From Frondihabitans sp. Leaf304 (lineage in GTDB: Bacteria > Actinomycetota > Actinomycetes > Actinomycetales > Microbacteriaceae), in contig NZ_LMNV01000003.1 in assembly GCF_001423105.1 (NCBI RefSeq), positions 334,146-398,145 on the forward strand: a DNA stretch of 64,000 bases. The letters run 5' to 3'. Numbering within the stretch: position 1 is the first letter of the stretch; each line of letters starts with the position of its first letter. This document shows, one piece after another, positions 25,593 to 34,429 of this stretch. The position numbers and the translations under genes are program-made. The notes below the pieces were generated by a model. That model was not told where the DNA came from, did not search any database, and saw nothing but the letters and a program-made list of their open reading frames with translations.

Positions 25593-26914
25593 CTAGCGCA
25601 CGACCTTGATCGTCTTCGACTCGATGTCGACGTTGCCCTTGCCGTCCGACACCTGCACGTAGAAGCGGTAGACCCCGGCCGCTGCGGGAGCCTTGATCCG
25701 ATACCGCCCGGTACTCACCTTGGTGAAGTTGGCGCGCGGGGCGGTGCCGTTCTGGTCGATCGTGGCCGACGTCCGCGACACGCTCCAGGTCAACTTGTCG
25801 CGGTCAGGATCCGCCGCCGGCGCCGCGAGGGTGAACGTCTTGCCGGCCTTCACCGACCCGACCGAGAACCGCAGCGACGACACGACCGGCGGCCGGTTCG
25901 AGCCGCCCGACCCGCCCCAGGCCTTCGCGAGCGCGTAGTACGAGGCGCGCTTCTTGTCTCCCGGCCGGATGCCGAACCAGAGAGACTGCAGGTCGGTCTG
26001 ATTGCTGTAGTGGAACATGGTGCCGCCGAGCGAGATACCCCGGGCCCCGGTGATGTTCGACCATGCCGAAGCGTAGGTGCGGGCGTTGGCAGCATCGGTC
26101 GGCTGGACCGGCTGACCGTTCGCGTCGCGGGCGACCTCCCAGGATCCGAAGGGGCCCGCCTCGGTGAGCACGTACGGCTTGGTGAACTTCCCGGCCCGCC
26201 ACGCCTTCTCGACCGTCGGGATCCCGCCGTACATGTTGAGCCCGAACACGTCGAGCGACGGCGCGTACTTCTCGTACGCCGGCCAGAACGCCGTCTGAGC
26301 GTCGGTGGAGGTCACCAAGTGGTGGGAGTCGATGGCGTGGATCGCCTTCGCGGCCTTCTCGATGAACTTCGCGTAGCCGGCTCGCTGGGTGGCGTTCGGC
26401 AGGGTGAGCATCACCTCGTTGCCGACGTCCCACATCAGCACCGCGTTGTCGTCTTTGTAGGCCGTCACGGTCTTCTTGATGGTCGCGAGCGCCTGCTTCT
26501 GGTAGGCCGAGTTCGTCGTCCAATTCTGGTTCTGGTCGATCCACAGACCCGCGATCACACGGAGGCGGTTGGCGCGAGCCTGCGCGAAGAAGGTGTCGGT
26601 CGTGCTCGAGACATCGGTGCCCCAGTCGCGCACGGTGTTCGCGCCCATCGACGCGATGTCGGGAAGGTACTTCGCGGGTGCGTTGACGTTCGGGTCGTAG
26701 GTGACGCCCTTCACCGTGTAGGCCTGCCTCCGACAGTGAGATGCCACGACCCCTGCGATCCGGCGACGCGGACGGCCAGAGCGGTCGTAGCGGCCGCGGT
26801 CGTAGCAGCCTCGGCGGGCGCGGGTGCGGCGGCGGTGAGACCGCCCGCGACGAGGGCCGCGACGGCGGCGGCCGAGACGACCACGGCTGTGGAGGAACGG
26901 ACAGTGCGCGGCAT
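25593..26914 (-). pseudogene. Secreted glycoside hydrolase broken by a one-base frameshift
   Basis: The 5' part (ATG at 26914) encodes a signal peptide (AAVAALVAGG, cleavage near APAEA) and then GSWHLTVGG; it runs into TGA at 26711. The remainder continues in another frame as YTVKGVTYDPNVN and is intact to 25593. Restoring one base in GGCCTGCC at 26721-26728 (plus strand) joins VGG to YTVKGV. The barrel carries WDVGNEV (acid/base Glu) and VLTEAGPFG (candidate nucleophile), resembling clan GH-A enzymes of the beta-1,3-glucanosyltransferase/GH2-TIM type. An Ig/cadherin-like domain of about 85 residues ends it. It may be a real mutation or a sequence error. Confidence 0.8.
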
Positions 26915-27035
26915 GGGGCTCCCAAGCGATCGGTTGCTCCCACGCTACGTGTCGCGAACGCACCGCGCAGTCCCCCAAAGTGCCTGCACTGATGGCCTCC
27001 GGCGCGAGCCGACGCTCCCTCAACTGGACGGATGC

Positions 27036-27051
27036 TATTGTCAGCACATAT
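27036..27051. promoter_or_regulatory. Operator candidate for the inositol-locus GntR regulator (own promoter)
   Basis: TATTGTCAGCACATAT lies 51 bp before the regulator start and resembles the sites at 29479 and 38881. It suggests autoregulation. Confidence 0.55.
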
Positions 27052-27101
27052 GCGGCCAGACCCTACGGTCTACGGGGTCGCCCGTGCAGCGGGGAGTGGC
27101 G

Positions 27102-27863
27102 ATGACAGCGCAGGATGGCGTCTTACCAGCGGACCTCTTCATGGATCTCGACAGATCCGGGCCCATGCCCCTGTACTTCCAGGTCTCGACCCGCCTCGAG
27201 CAGGCCATCACCTCCGGCCGCCTGCCCGCCGGATCGCGCCTGGAGAACGAGGTCGCCCTCGGTGAACGGCTCGGCCTCTCGCGCCCCACTATTCGACGCG
27301 CTATTCAGGAGCTGGTCGACAAGGGTCTTCTCGTCAGGCGGCGGGGTATCGGCACGCAGGTCGTGCACGGTCCGGTCAGCCGGAAGGTCGAACTGACCAG
27401 CCTCTTCGACGACCTCAAGAACGGCGATCAGCATCCCACGACGACCGTGCTCGGGCACAGCGTCATCCCGGCCGACGAACCGATCGCCGAGGCCCTGGGC
27501 ATCGACGTCGGAGACCCCGTCACCCACCTCCGACGCCTCCGCCTGGCCGACGATGTTCCCGTCGCCCTGCTCGAGAACTACCTCCCGACCGCTGTGGCCG
27601 ACCTGTCCGAGGTCGACTTTGACGAGTTCGGCCTCTATCAGATCCTCCGCGGCCGGGGCGTGACGATCCGTGTTGCAAAGCAGACCATCGGAGCACGGGC
27701 CAGCTACGACGACGAGGCGTCTCTGCTCGAAATCGACGAGCACGGTGCCGTGCTCACGATGACCCGCACGGCGTACGACGCCTCCGGCCGAGCGGTCGAA
27801 GTCGGCTACCACTGCTACCGCCCCGACCTCTACTCGTTCTCCATCACGCTGGTCGAAAAGTAG
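27102..27863 (+). CDS. GntR/HutC-family regulator of the inositol locus (IolR-like)
   Basis: 253 residues from ATG at 27102 with GGGGAG upstream. The winged helix is PLYFQVSTRLEQAITSGRLP to SRPTIRRAIQELVDKGLLVRR; the C-terminal UTRA ligand domain includes HLRRLRLADDVPVALLENYLP and GYHCYRPDLYSFSI. It lies at the end of the inositol genes and converges on the tautomerase gene. In corynebacteria the inositol repressor is also of the GntR family. Target sites are proposed at 27036, 29479 and 38881. The inducer is unknown. Confidence 0.88.
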   Translation: MTAQDGVLPADLFMDLDRSGPMPLYFQVSTRLEQAITSGRLPAGSRLENEVALGERLGLSRPTIRRAIQELVDKGLLVRRRGIGTQVVHGPVSRKVELTSLFDDLKNGDQHPTTTVLGHSVIPADEPIAEALGIDVGDPVTHLRRLRLADDVPVALLENYLPTAVADLSEVDFDEFGLYQILRGRGVTIRVAKQTIGARASYDDEASLLEIDEHGAVLTMTRTAYDASGRAVEVGYHCYRPDLYSFSITLVEK

Positions 27864-27865
27864 CC

Positions 27866-27884
27866 GAGAGCCTTTGAGGCTCTG
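27866..27884. terminator. Short hairpin between convergent genes
   Basis: AGAGCCT at 27867-27873 pairs with AGGCTCT at 27877-27883 across a 3-base loop, between the GntR and tautomerase genes. It may serve both directions. Confidence 0.45.
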
Positions 27885-27904
27885 AGCCTTGTAACTGAGC
27901 CGTC

Positions 27905-28309
27905 TTAGGCCCTGGGAACGTTCAGCTCGCCCGTCATGTACTGCGCGGCACCGAAACCGAACGACCAGTCTTCCGGCCCGTTCTCGACGTAGCCGATGAA
28001 CACGTTCTCGCCCGCGACACCGACAGCCGCGAGCCCGGAGGCGATCCGGGCGTAGAGCGCCGCCTTGTCGTCGGTCGAACGACCGCGCTGCGTGAAGATC
28101 TGGATCATGACGACACCGTCGGTACGCTCGAAGCCGAGACCGGCGTCTTGAGCGATGATCCGCGCGGCGGGCTGCTCGGTGATGATCTGGAAGCGGTCGC
28201 GGGGCGGAATGCCGTAAACCTCGACGATGGCTTCGTGGATGGCGTCGGCGATGGCGGTGAGCGTCTCGGCGGAGTGGCCCTGGATGACGTCGATACGAAC
28301 GAGGGGCAT
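27905..28309 (-). CDS. Tautomerase family protein
   Basis: 134 residues from ATG at 28309. It begins MPLVRIDVIQGHSAE; once Met is removed, Pro1 would be the catalytic base as in the 4-oxalocrotonate tautomerase superfamily. At 134 residues it is a fused-length (two beta-alpha-beta units) member. It follows the transaldolase gene by 37 bp on the same strand and is probably co-transcribed. The substrate is unknown; a keto-enol step on an inositol-derived ketone is conceivable but not shown. Confidence 0.8.
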   Translation of the reverse strand: MPLVRIDVIQGHSAETLTAIADAIHEAIVEVYGIPPRDRFQIITEQPAARIIAQDAGLGFERTDGVVMIQIFTQRGRSTDDKAALYARIASGLAAVGVAGENVFIGYVENGPEDWSFGFGAAQYMTGELNVPRA

Positions 28310-28346
28310 GGGGATCCTTCGGTTTTGGGGGTTGCGAGTGTGGGAG

Positions 28347-29435
28347 TCAGACCGCGGGAACCAGGATGTCGCGCACCAGCGCATCGAGCTGAGCGTCGGC
28401 GTCGAGGAACTGGCGCAACGTCGTGACGGTGGCACCGAAGCGGTCGAACTCGTCGGGCGTCATGCCGTCTTCGTCGTAGCTGCGGCTGAACTCGGGAACC
28501 TTATCGCGCAGGATCTGGATGATCTCAGGATCCACGGGGACGTCGATGCGGTTCTCGGCCGGAAGGGCTGCTGCGTTGATATCGACCTGCCACTGGAACG
28601 GCGGGGAGACCACCAGGTCGCCGCCGACGAGCTCCGACCACTGCAGGTGGTTGCGGAAGGCCGCTGACAGCACGCGGGCACGATAGCCGCGTGCCGTAAA
28701 GAGGTGGTGCGCCTTCTTGAGCGCAGCGACGCCGGCCCACTCGAGGTAGCCGGGGTCGATCATGATCCGGTCGCGCTTGACGACGGCCTTGAGCCAGTCG
28801 TCGAGGCGCCCACCCATGATCGTGACGACGTTGCCGAACTCTTTTTCAGGCAGCCCGTCGGCGGCGCGGCGGTCGAGGGCGCGCTCCATCGCCTGCGCGA
28901 CAGCGACGGCCTGAGCCACGGTGAACGAGACCGTGGCATTGATGCTGACGCCCCGGTAGACGGCCTCCTCGATCGCCTCGATACCCAGCTTTGTCGCCGG
29001 GATCTTCACGATGATGTTCCTCGCGAGCCCCGAGAAATAGATGGCTTGTGCGACCAGGGCGTCTTTGTCGCGGTGAAAGCGCGGGTCGGTCTGCATCGAG
29101 AGACGGCCGTTGCGCCCGCCCGACGCCTCGAAGGCCGGCTCGAGCAGCTGAGCGGCGCCGATCGACAGCTCTTCAACGGCCTTCCAGCCGAGCTCCGACT
29201 CCCCCGCGGTGGGGAACTCGTCGGCCAGCTGACGGATGCGCGGCACCCAGGTCTCGGGGTCGTTTTTGATGCAGGTGTAGGCGATCACCGGGTTGCAGGT
29301 CGCCCCGACGGCGCCGAACTCGGCGATCGACCGGCTCAGTTCACGAGGATCCGCGGAATCGTTCCAGAGGCTGGTGGGCGTGTCGTGCGCGGCTCGAAGT
29401 GTGCTGGGGCGCGTGTCGGTGGCAGTCGTCGTCAT
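28347..29435 (-). CDS. Transaldolase family protein
   Basis: 362 residues from ATG at 29435. TIM-barrel transaldolase with SLWNDSADPREL, GATCNPVIA, the Schiff-base Lys in NIIVKIPATKLG, and GVSINATVSFTVAQA. It transfers or releases a C3 ketol unit from a sugar phosphate. It differs from the pentose-phosphate Tal in its long N-terminal section and its setting with a tautomerase beside inositol genes. The operator-like site at 29479-29494 suggests control by the local GntR regulator. Confidence 0.82.
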   Translation of the reverse strand: MTTTATDTRPSTLRAAHDTPTSLWNDSADPRELSRSIAEFGAVGATCNPVIAYTCIKNDPETWVPRIRQLADEFPTAGESELGWKAVEELSIGAAQLLEPAFEASGGRNGRLSMQTDPRFHRDKDALVAQAIYFSGLARNIIVKIPATKLGIEAIEEAVYRGVSINATVSFTVAQAVAVAQAMERALDRRAADGLPEKEFGNVVTIMGGRLDDWLKAVVKRDRIMIDPGYLEWAGVAALKKAHHLFTARGYRARVLSAAFRNHLQWSELVGGDLVVSPPFQWQVDINAAALPAENRIDVPVDPEIIQILRDKVPEFSRSYDEDGMTPDEFDRFGATVTTLRQFLDADAQLDALVRDILVPAV

Positions 29436-29478
29436 GGTGGGTCTCCCGTCTCGTCGACCAGCCTAGGCGCTCTGGTCT

Positions 29479-29494
29479 TATTGTCCTAACATAT
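29479..29494. promoter_or_regulatory. Operator candidate for the GntR regulator (transaldolase promoter)
   Basis: TATTGTCCTAACATAT is 44 bp upstream of the transaldolase start. It shares TATTGTC and ACATAT with the site at 27036 and the TGTC/ACAT core with 38881. Confidence 0.55.
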
Positions 29495-29577
29495 CTCGAT
29501 GGCTATGGCACCGCTCTTCGGGTGAGACACCGTCGATCGACGGAGTCGTCACCGCACACCGGTGTCAAAGCTCAGGC

Positions 29578-30444
29578 CTAGGCGATCCGCGACCGGATCT
29601 CGGCGAGCTGATAGCGCGACACCTCGTCGGCGTTCTCGTCGTCGGCGAACACGCTCGACACCGCGACGGTGTCGTCGCGGTCGAAGAACCCGAGGCCTTT
29701 CAGCCCGCCGAAGAACTCGCCGAAGTTGACGTCGCCGCCCCCGATCGGCAGGTGCTGGTGCACCCGGACCGCGTTGCCCGGCGGATTCGTGATGTAGCGC
29801 AAGCCGTGCGACCGGTGGTGGTCGAACGTGTCGGCGATGTGCACGAGGCCGATCGACTGCCCTGCCGCCTCGAAGATGGCGGGTGTCTGATCGCCGTAGT
29901 GGAACGTGTGGCAGGCCACGAAGGCGAACCCGACCTGCTTCGAATTGAGCCCGCGGATCACCCGCACCGCCTCGAGGCCGTCCTCGACGAAGTCGTCGGG
30001 GTGCGGGTCGATCAGCACGCGGATGCCCTCGCGCTCGAAGAGCGGGAGCAGCTCTTCCATCGACTCGTAGAAGGCGCGCTCCGACTCCTCCTGCAGCTCG
30101 GGTCGGCCGCTGAACTCGGTGTTGATCAGATCGACGCCGAGCCTGGCGGTGATGTCGATCACGCGCTTCCACTGCTTCACAGCCGCGAGGCGCTCCGCCT
30201 CGACCGGGCTCGACCAGCGCAGCACCGGCAGCACCGACGCCACCTGCACTCCCGCGCTCGTGCAGGCTGCGGCGAACGCGTCGACCAGGTCGTCGTCTGC
30301 CTTCGGGTGCCGAAAGAAGGGGAGAAAGTCTTTGTGCGGGGTGAGCTGGAGGTAGTCGTACCCGAGGTCGCGCACCTTCTGCGGCAGCTCGAGCAGCGAG
30401 TAGTCGTGATGGAACGGGGTCGGGTCGAGAGCGATCTTCACCAT
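29578..30444 (-). CDS. Sugar phosphate isomerase/epimerase (TIM barrel, IolI/IolH-like)
   Basis: 288 residues from ATG at 30444. AP-endonuclease-2-like TIM barrel with metal ligands expected in INTEFSGRP (Glu), VLIDPHPDDF, FVACHTFHYGD and LVHIADTFDHHR. It resembles the isomerases of inositol clusters that interconvert inosose isomers or act on side-chain inositols. It is the last gene of the leftward iol operon, 15 bp after iolG. The exact reaction is not determined. Confidence 0.8.
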   Translation of the reverse strand: MVKIALDPTPFHHDYSLLELPQKVRDLGYDYLQLTPHKDFLPFFRHPKADDDLVDAFAAACTSAGVQVASVLPVLRWSSPVEAERLAAVKQWKRVIDITARLGVDLINTEFSGRPELQEESERAFYESMEELLPLFEREGIRVLIDPHPDDFVEDGLEAVRVIRGLNSKQVGFAFVACHTFHYGDQTPAIFEAAGQSIGLVHIADTFDHHRSHGLRYITNPPGNAVRVHQHLPIGGGDVNFGEFFGGLKGLGFFDRDDTVAVSSVFADDENADEVSRYQLAEIRSRIA

Positions 30445-30459
30445 GGCTTCAGGATCCGA

Positions 30460-31527
30460 CTAGGCCGTCGCCGAGGAAGGGGCCGTCGCGAGCGACTGCC
30501 GCGTCTCGTAAAAGGCCGGCTTCTCGATCGCGCAGGTGACGGGTTCTTTCTTGCCCGACTGCTGCGCGAGCACACCGGCGTCGGCGACGACGCTGGCGAG
30601 GTAGCCGTCCCAGGCCGAGGGCCCGTCGATCTCACCCCGGTGCGCGGCGTCGACCCAACGCTGGATCTCGGTGTCGTAGGCGAGCCCGAAGCGCTCCTTG
30701 AACGACGGGGTCACCGACTGGCCGATCTGCCCGGCGGAGGCGATCTGGATCGTCTCGGCGCGCCCGATCGAGGCGACTCCCGACTCGAAGACGGCATCGG
30801 TGGTGACCTGGTAGCCGAACTGGATGTTGACGCTGATCTCGACGATGGCCAGCGTGCCCGACGCGGTCTCGAAGAGCACGAACTGCGGCTCCACCAGGCC
30901 GTCGGGGGCGAGCGAGTTGCGGCGCGGCTTCTTCACTTCGACCGAGACGATCGGCTCGCCGGTGAGGAAGGGCACGATGTCGATCTCGTGGATGACCGAG
31001 TCGGTGATGAGGGCCGACTCCGAGTAGTTCGGCGGTGTGGACGGATTGCGATGCGCGCAGTGGAGGGCGAGCAGTGCCCCGTTATCGCCGCGCTCCACGA
31101 GCTCTCGGAGCTGGAGGTAGCCGGCGTCGAACCGGCGCATGAAGCCCACCTGGATGTGCGGGCGAGCGAGCTTCTGCTCGGCCTCGACGATGCGAAGGCT
31201 CGACTCGACCGTGTCGCTCAGCGGCTTCTCGCTCAGGATCGCCAGACCCGCATCGAGCGCGGGCAGGATCACCGGCTCGTGCAAGAACCCGGGCGTCGCG
31301 ATGATGACGGCGTCGAGTTCGACAGCCTTCAATGCCTCCTCGAACGAGGCGAAGGTCACCGAGCCGGGCGCGAGCTCGGCGGCGGCCGTGGCGCGGCCGG
31401 TGTCGGGGTCGACGACCGCCGTGACCTCGGCGCCCGAGATCCGGGTGGTGATTCGGCGGACGTGGTCGGCGCCCATGGCACCGGCGCCGACGACGGCGAC
31501 GCGGAGGGGAGCGGGTGACACAGACAT
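30460..31527 (-). CDS. iolG: Inositol 2-dehydrogenase
   Basis: 355 residues from ATG at 31527 with AAGGAG upstream. Gfo/Idh/MocA fold: NAD-binding VVGAGAMGADHVRRI, the EKPLS motif, GFMRRFDAGY and the catalytic region DSVIHEIDIVPFL. It oxidises myo-inositol to 2-keto-myo-inositol (scyllo-inosose) with NAD+. In the iol operon, 26 bp after the IolE-like gene. A preference for other inositols cannot be excluded. Confidence 0.9.
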   Translation of the reverse strand: MSVSPAPLRVAVVGAGAMGADHVRRITTRISGAEVTAVVDPDTGRATAAAELAPGSVTFASFEEALKAVELDAVIIATPGFLHEPVILPALDAGLAILSEKPLSDTVESSLRIVEAEQKLARPHIQVGFMRRFDAGYLQLRELVERGDNGALLALHCAHRNPSTPPNYSESALITDSVIHEIDIVPFLTGEPIVSVEVKKPRRNSLAPDGLVEPQFVLFETASGTLAIVEISVNIQFGYQVTTDAVFESGVASIGRAETIQIASAGQIGQSVTPSFKERFGLAYDTEIQRWVDAAHRGEIDGPSAWDGYLASVVADAGVLAQQSGKKEPVTCAIEKPAFYETRQSLATAPSSATA

Positions 31528-31553
31528 GGGGTCTCCTTGAGAGCGGAAGCGGA

Positions 31554-32486
31554 TCAGTGGATGCGGGCGGCCGACGTGCAGCCGAAGATGTGCTCGCGGG
31601 TGCGGGTGGCGATGCCGAGGGGCAGGTCGATCGACGAGACCGGGAACATGTCTTGCTCGACGATTCCGAAGATGGTCGGGTCGATCTTCGCGACCGCCTC
31701 GATGATCGGCGCGAACTCGGGCACCCCCGTCGGCGGCTCGACCATGACGCCCATCGCGACGGCGTCGCCGAACGGGATGTCGTTCTTCAGCACCGTGAAG
31801 CGCAGGTCGGAGTCGACCTGCTTGAGGTGGAGGTAGCCGATGCGGTCGGGGTACTGCTCGATGAGCCTCACGTTGTCGCCGCCGTAGTAGGCGAAGTGCC
31901 CGGTGTCGAGGCAGAGGTTCGTGAACTGCTGGTCGGTCACCTCGAGGAACCGCTCGGTCTCCTGGTAAGTGCCAACGTGGCTGTCGGCGTGCGTGTGGAA
32001 CTGCTGCTTCACGCCGAACTCTTCGAGCAGTGCTTTGCCGAGCTTGTCGTGGCCCGCGCCGAGCTTGCCCCACTGCTCGGTCGTGAGCGTGCGCGACTCG
32101 ATCACACTCGCGTCGAGGTCGCTCCGCCAGAGGTCGGGGATCACGACGAGGTGCTCCGCGCCGAGCTTCGAGGCGAGACCCGCGACGTTCAGGGCTTGAT
32201 CCCAGGCGCGCTGCCATTGGTCGTCACCCTTGTGCAGCCCGGTGAAGACCGTTCCGGCCGAGAGCTTGAGGCCCCGCTTGCCCAGTTCGTCTTCGAGCTG
32301 GTGCGGGTCGGTCGGCAGGTAGCCGAACGGCCCGAGCTCGATCCACTCGTAGCCAGCCTTCTCGACCTCGTCGAGAAAGCGATCCCAGGGAATCTGGCTG
32401 GGGTGCTCCGGGAACCAGACGCCCCAGGAGTCGGGCGCGGTGCCGATGCGGATGCCCCGGTCGACGGTGGTGGAGGTGACGGTCAT
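31554..32486 (-). CDS. iolE: Inosose dehydratase-like TIM barrel protein (IolE-like)
   Basis: 310 residues from ATG at 32486. TIM barrel beginning IRIGTAPDSWGVWFPEHPSQ, with GYEWIELGPFGYLP, HTHADSHVGTY, LCLDTGHFAYY (metal ligands) and YLHLKQVD. In the iol pathway IolE dehydrates inosose to 3D-trihydroxycyclohexane-1,2-dione. Position after iolD and the IGTAPDSW start favour this role, but the related isomerase IolH/IolI group is similar, so the symbol is provisional. Confidence 0.75.
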   Translation of the reverse strand: MTVTSTTVDRGIRIGTAPDSWGVWFPEHPSQIPWDRFLDEVEKAGYEWIELGPFGYLPTDPHQLEDELGKRGLKLSAGTVFTGLHKGDDQWQRAWDQALNVAGLASKLGAEHLVVIPDLWRSDLDASVIESRTLTTEQWGKLGAGHDKLGKALLEEFGVKQQFHTHADSHVGTYQETERFLEVTDQQFTNLCLDTGHFAYYGGDNVRLIEQYPDRIGYLHLKQVDSDLRFTVLKNDIPFGDAVAMGVMVEPPTGVPEFAPIIEAVAKIDPTIFGIVEQDMFPVSSIDLPLGIATRTREHIFGCTSAARIH

Positions 32487-32521
32487 GACGTCTTCGTCTT
32501 TCTGGTGGAGGTGGTGAATGG

Positions 32522-34429
32522 TCAGCCGAGGAGCGGACGCTGGTGGGCCCGCTCCGCGAGGTAGTCGTCGTAGGCGGCCTTCGTCGACGGGATCGTCGAG
32601 ACCTCGGCCACCGGCACGTCCCACCAGCCGTCGCCGTCGGGCGCGTAGACCCGGGGGTCGCTGTTGACATGGATCAGCGTCGAGGTGTCGGACGCCTTGG
32701 CGGTGGCCAGCGCCGCCGACAGGTCATCGATAGCACGGGCCGTCGGTTCGATCTCGATCACGTCGAGGCCGTAGCTGCGCGCGTTCATGGCGAGGTCGAC
32801 CGGGAGCAACTCGGCCCCCTGGAAGTCGAGGGTGTCGGGATCCTGCCGTCGATAGAGGGTGCCGAAGCGCTCCGACCCGACCGTCTCGGAGAGGTGGCCG
32901 ATCGAGGCGTAGCCGTGGTTCTGAATCAGCACGACGATCACCTTGATGCCCTCGGCGACGGCCGTGACGAGCTCGGTGTGCAGCATCAGGTACGACCCGT
33001 CGCCGACCATGACGATCACGTCGCGCTCGGGGGCGGCGCGCTTGACGCCGATGCCGCCGGCGATCTCGTAGCCCATGCACGAGAAGGCGTACTCGACGTG
33101 GTAGCCGAGGCTGTCACGCACGCGCCAGAGCTTGTGCAGATCGCCCGGCAAGGATCCGGCGGCCTGTACGACGACATCCGTGGGGGCGCTGCCCGACTGG
33201 ATCGCCCCGATGATCTCGGGCTGGCCGGGGAGCGCGAGGCCGCTCGGCTCGAACGCCTGGTCGACGAGGGCGTCCCAGGCGGTCTTCTCGGCTTTGATGC
33301 GAGCGGCGTAGTCAGCATCGACACGGAAGTCGGCGAGGGCCTCGGCGAGCGCGTCGAGGGCCTCGCGGGCGTCGGCGATCACCGGCAGCTGCGATCCGTG
33401 CTTGTAGGCGTCGAACGAAGCCACGTTGATGTTGACAAACGTGACGTCGGGATCTTGGAAGGCGGTGCGAGAGGCGGTCGTGAAGTCGCTGTAGCGCGTG
33501 CCGATGCCGATGACGACGTCGGCCTCCGCTGCGAGGTGATTGGCCGCGAGGGTTCCGGTCGCGCCGACCCCGCCGAGGTACTGCGGGTGATCCCAGTCGA
33601 GGGCTCCCCCGCCCGCCTGCGACGTGCCGACCGGGATGCCGGTGGCCTCGGCGAAGGCCCTCAGCTGCTGCTCGGCGTCCGAGTAGATCACGCCGCCGCC
33701 GGCGACGATGATGGGGCGCTTTGCGTTAGCAATTGCGGCGACGGCACGGGCGAGTGGCCCCCTCTCGGGCACCGGACGTCGAATGTGCCACTCGCGCGGC
33801 TGCAAGAACTCGAGCGGCACGTCGAGCGCCTCCGCCTGGACGTCTTCGGGCAGCGCGATCGTGACGGCGCCGGTCTCGACCGGGTCGGTCAAGACGCGCA
33901 TCGCCGCGAGCGCGATCGAGAAGAGCTGCTCGGGGCGATCGACCCGGTCGAAGTACCGCGACAGCGGGCGGAACGCGTCGTTGACGCTGACAGAGGTGTC
34001 GTGGGGCATCTCGATCTGCTGGAGCACAGGATCCGACACCCGGGTCGCGAAAGTATCGCTCGGCAGGAGCAGGGCGGGCAGCCGATTCGTCGTGGCGAGC
34101 GCCGCCCCGGTGAGCATGTTGGCAGCGCCCGGGCCAACCGACGCGGTCGAGGCGTACGTCGCGCGGCGACGGTGCATGCGCGCGAATCCGACCGATTCGT
34201 GCACCATCGCCTGCTCGTTGCGCGCCTGGAGGTAGGGCATGAGGCCGGGGTCGGTGTCGTGCAACTGCTTGAGCGCCTGGCCGACTCCCGCCACGTTGCC
34301 GTGGCCGAAGATGCCGAACATGCCGGGGATCGTGCGCTCGCGCACGTCGCCGTCGACCGTCCACTGGTTCGCCAGAAACTCGACCAGGGCCTGGCCGACG
34401 GTCATTCGCTTGGTGTTCGGGGTGCTCAT
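32522..34429 (-). CDS. iolD: 3D-(3,5/4)-trihydroxycyclohexane-1,2-dione hydrolase
   Basis: 635 residues from ATG at 34429. Thiamin-diphosphate enzyme of the acetolactate-synthase superfamily: activating Glu in LQARNEQAMVHE, central domain PIIVAGGGVIYS, and the ThDP/Mg motif MVGDGSYLM to IQNHGYASIG. It opens the ring to 5-deoxy-glucuronate. The start overlaps the iolB stop (ATGA). The size and N-terminal IFGHGNVAGVGQAL match IolD rather than other ThDP enzymes. Confidence 0.95.
   Translation of the reverse strand: MSTPNTKRMTVGQALVEFLANQWTVDGDVRERTIPGMFGIFGHGNVAGVGQALKQLHDTDPGLMPYLQARNEQAMVHESVGFARMHRRRATYASTASVGPGAANMLTGAALATTNRLPALLLPSDTFATRVSDPVLQQIEMPHDTSVSVNDAFRPLSRYFDRVDRPEQLFSIALAAMRVLTDPVETGAVTIALPEDVQAEALDVPLEFLQPREWHIRRPVPERGPLARAVAAIANAKRPIIVAGGGVIYSDAEQQLRAFAEATGIPVGTSQAGGGALDWDHPQYLGGVGATGTLAANHLAAEADVVIGIGTRYSDFTTASRTAFQDPDVTFVNINVASFDAYKHGSQLPVIADAREALDALAEALADFRVDADYAARIKAEKTAWDALVDQAFEPSGLALPGQPEIIGAIQSGSAPTDVVVQAAGSLPGDLHKLWRVRDSLGYHVEYAFSCMGYEIAGGIGVKRAAPERDVIVMVGDGSYLMLHTELVTAVAEGIKVIVVLIQNHGYASIGHLSETVGSERFGTLYRRQDPDTLDFQGAELLPVDLAMNARSYGLDVIEIEPTARAIDDLSAALATAKASDTSTLIHVNSDPRVYAPDGDGWWDVPVAEVSTIPSTKAAYDDYLAERAHQRPLLG

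Noticed and set aside
26741-26992. Plus-strand ORF over the glycoside hydrolase signal-peptide region
   Set aside because: Gly/Arg-rich product with no domain; the minus strand encodes a clear signal peptide there.
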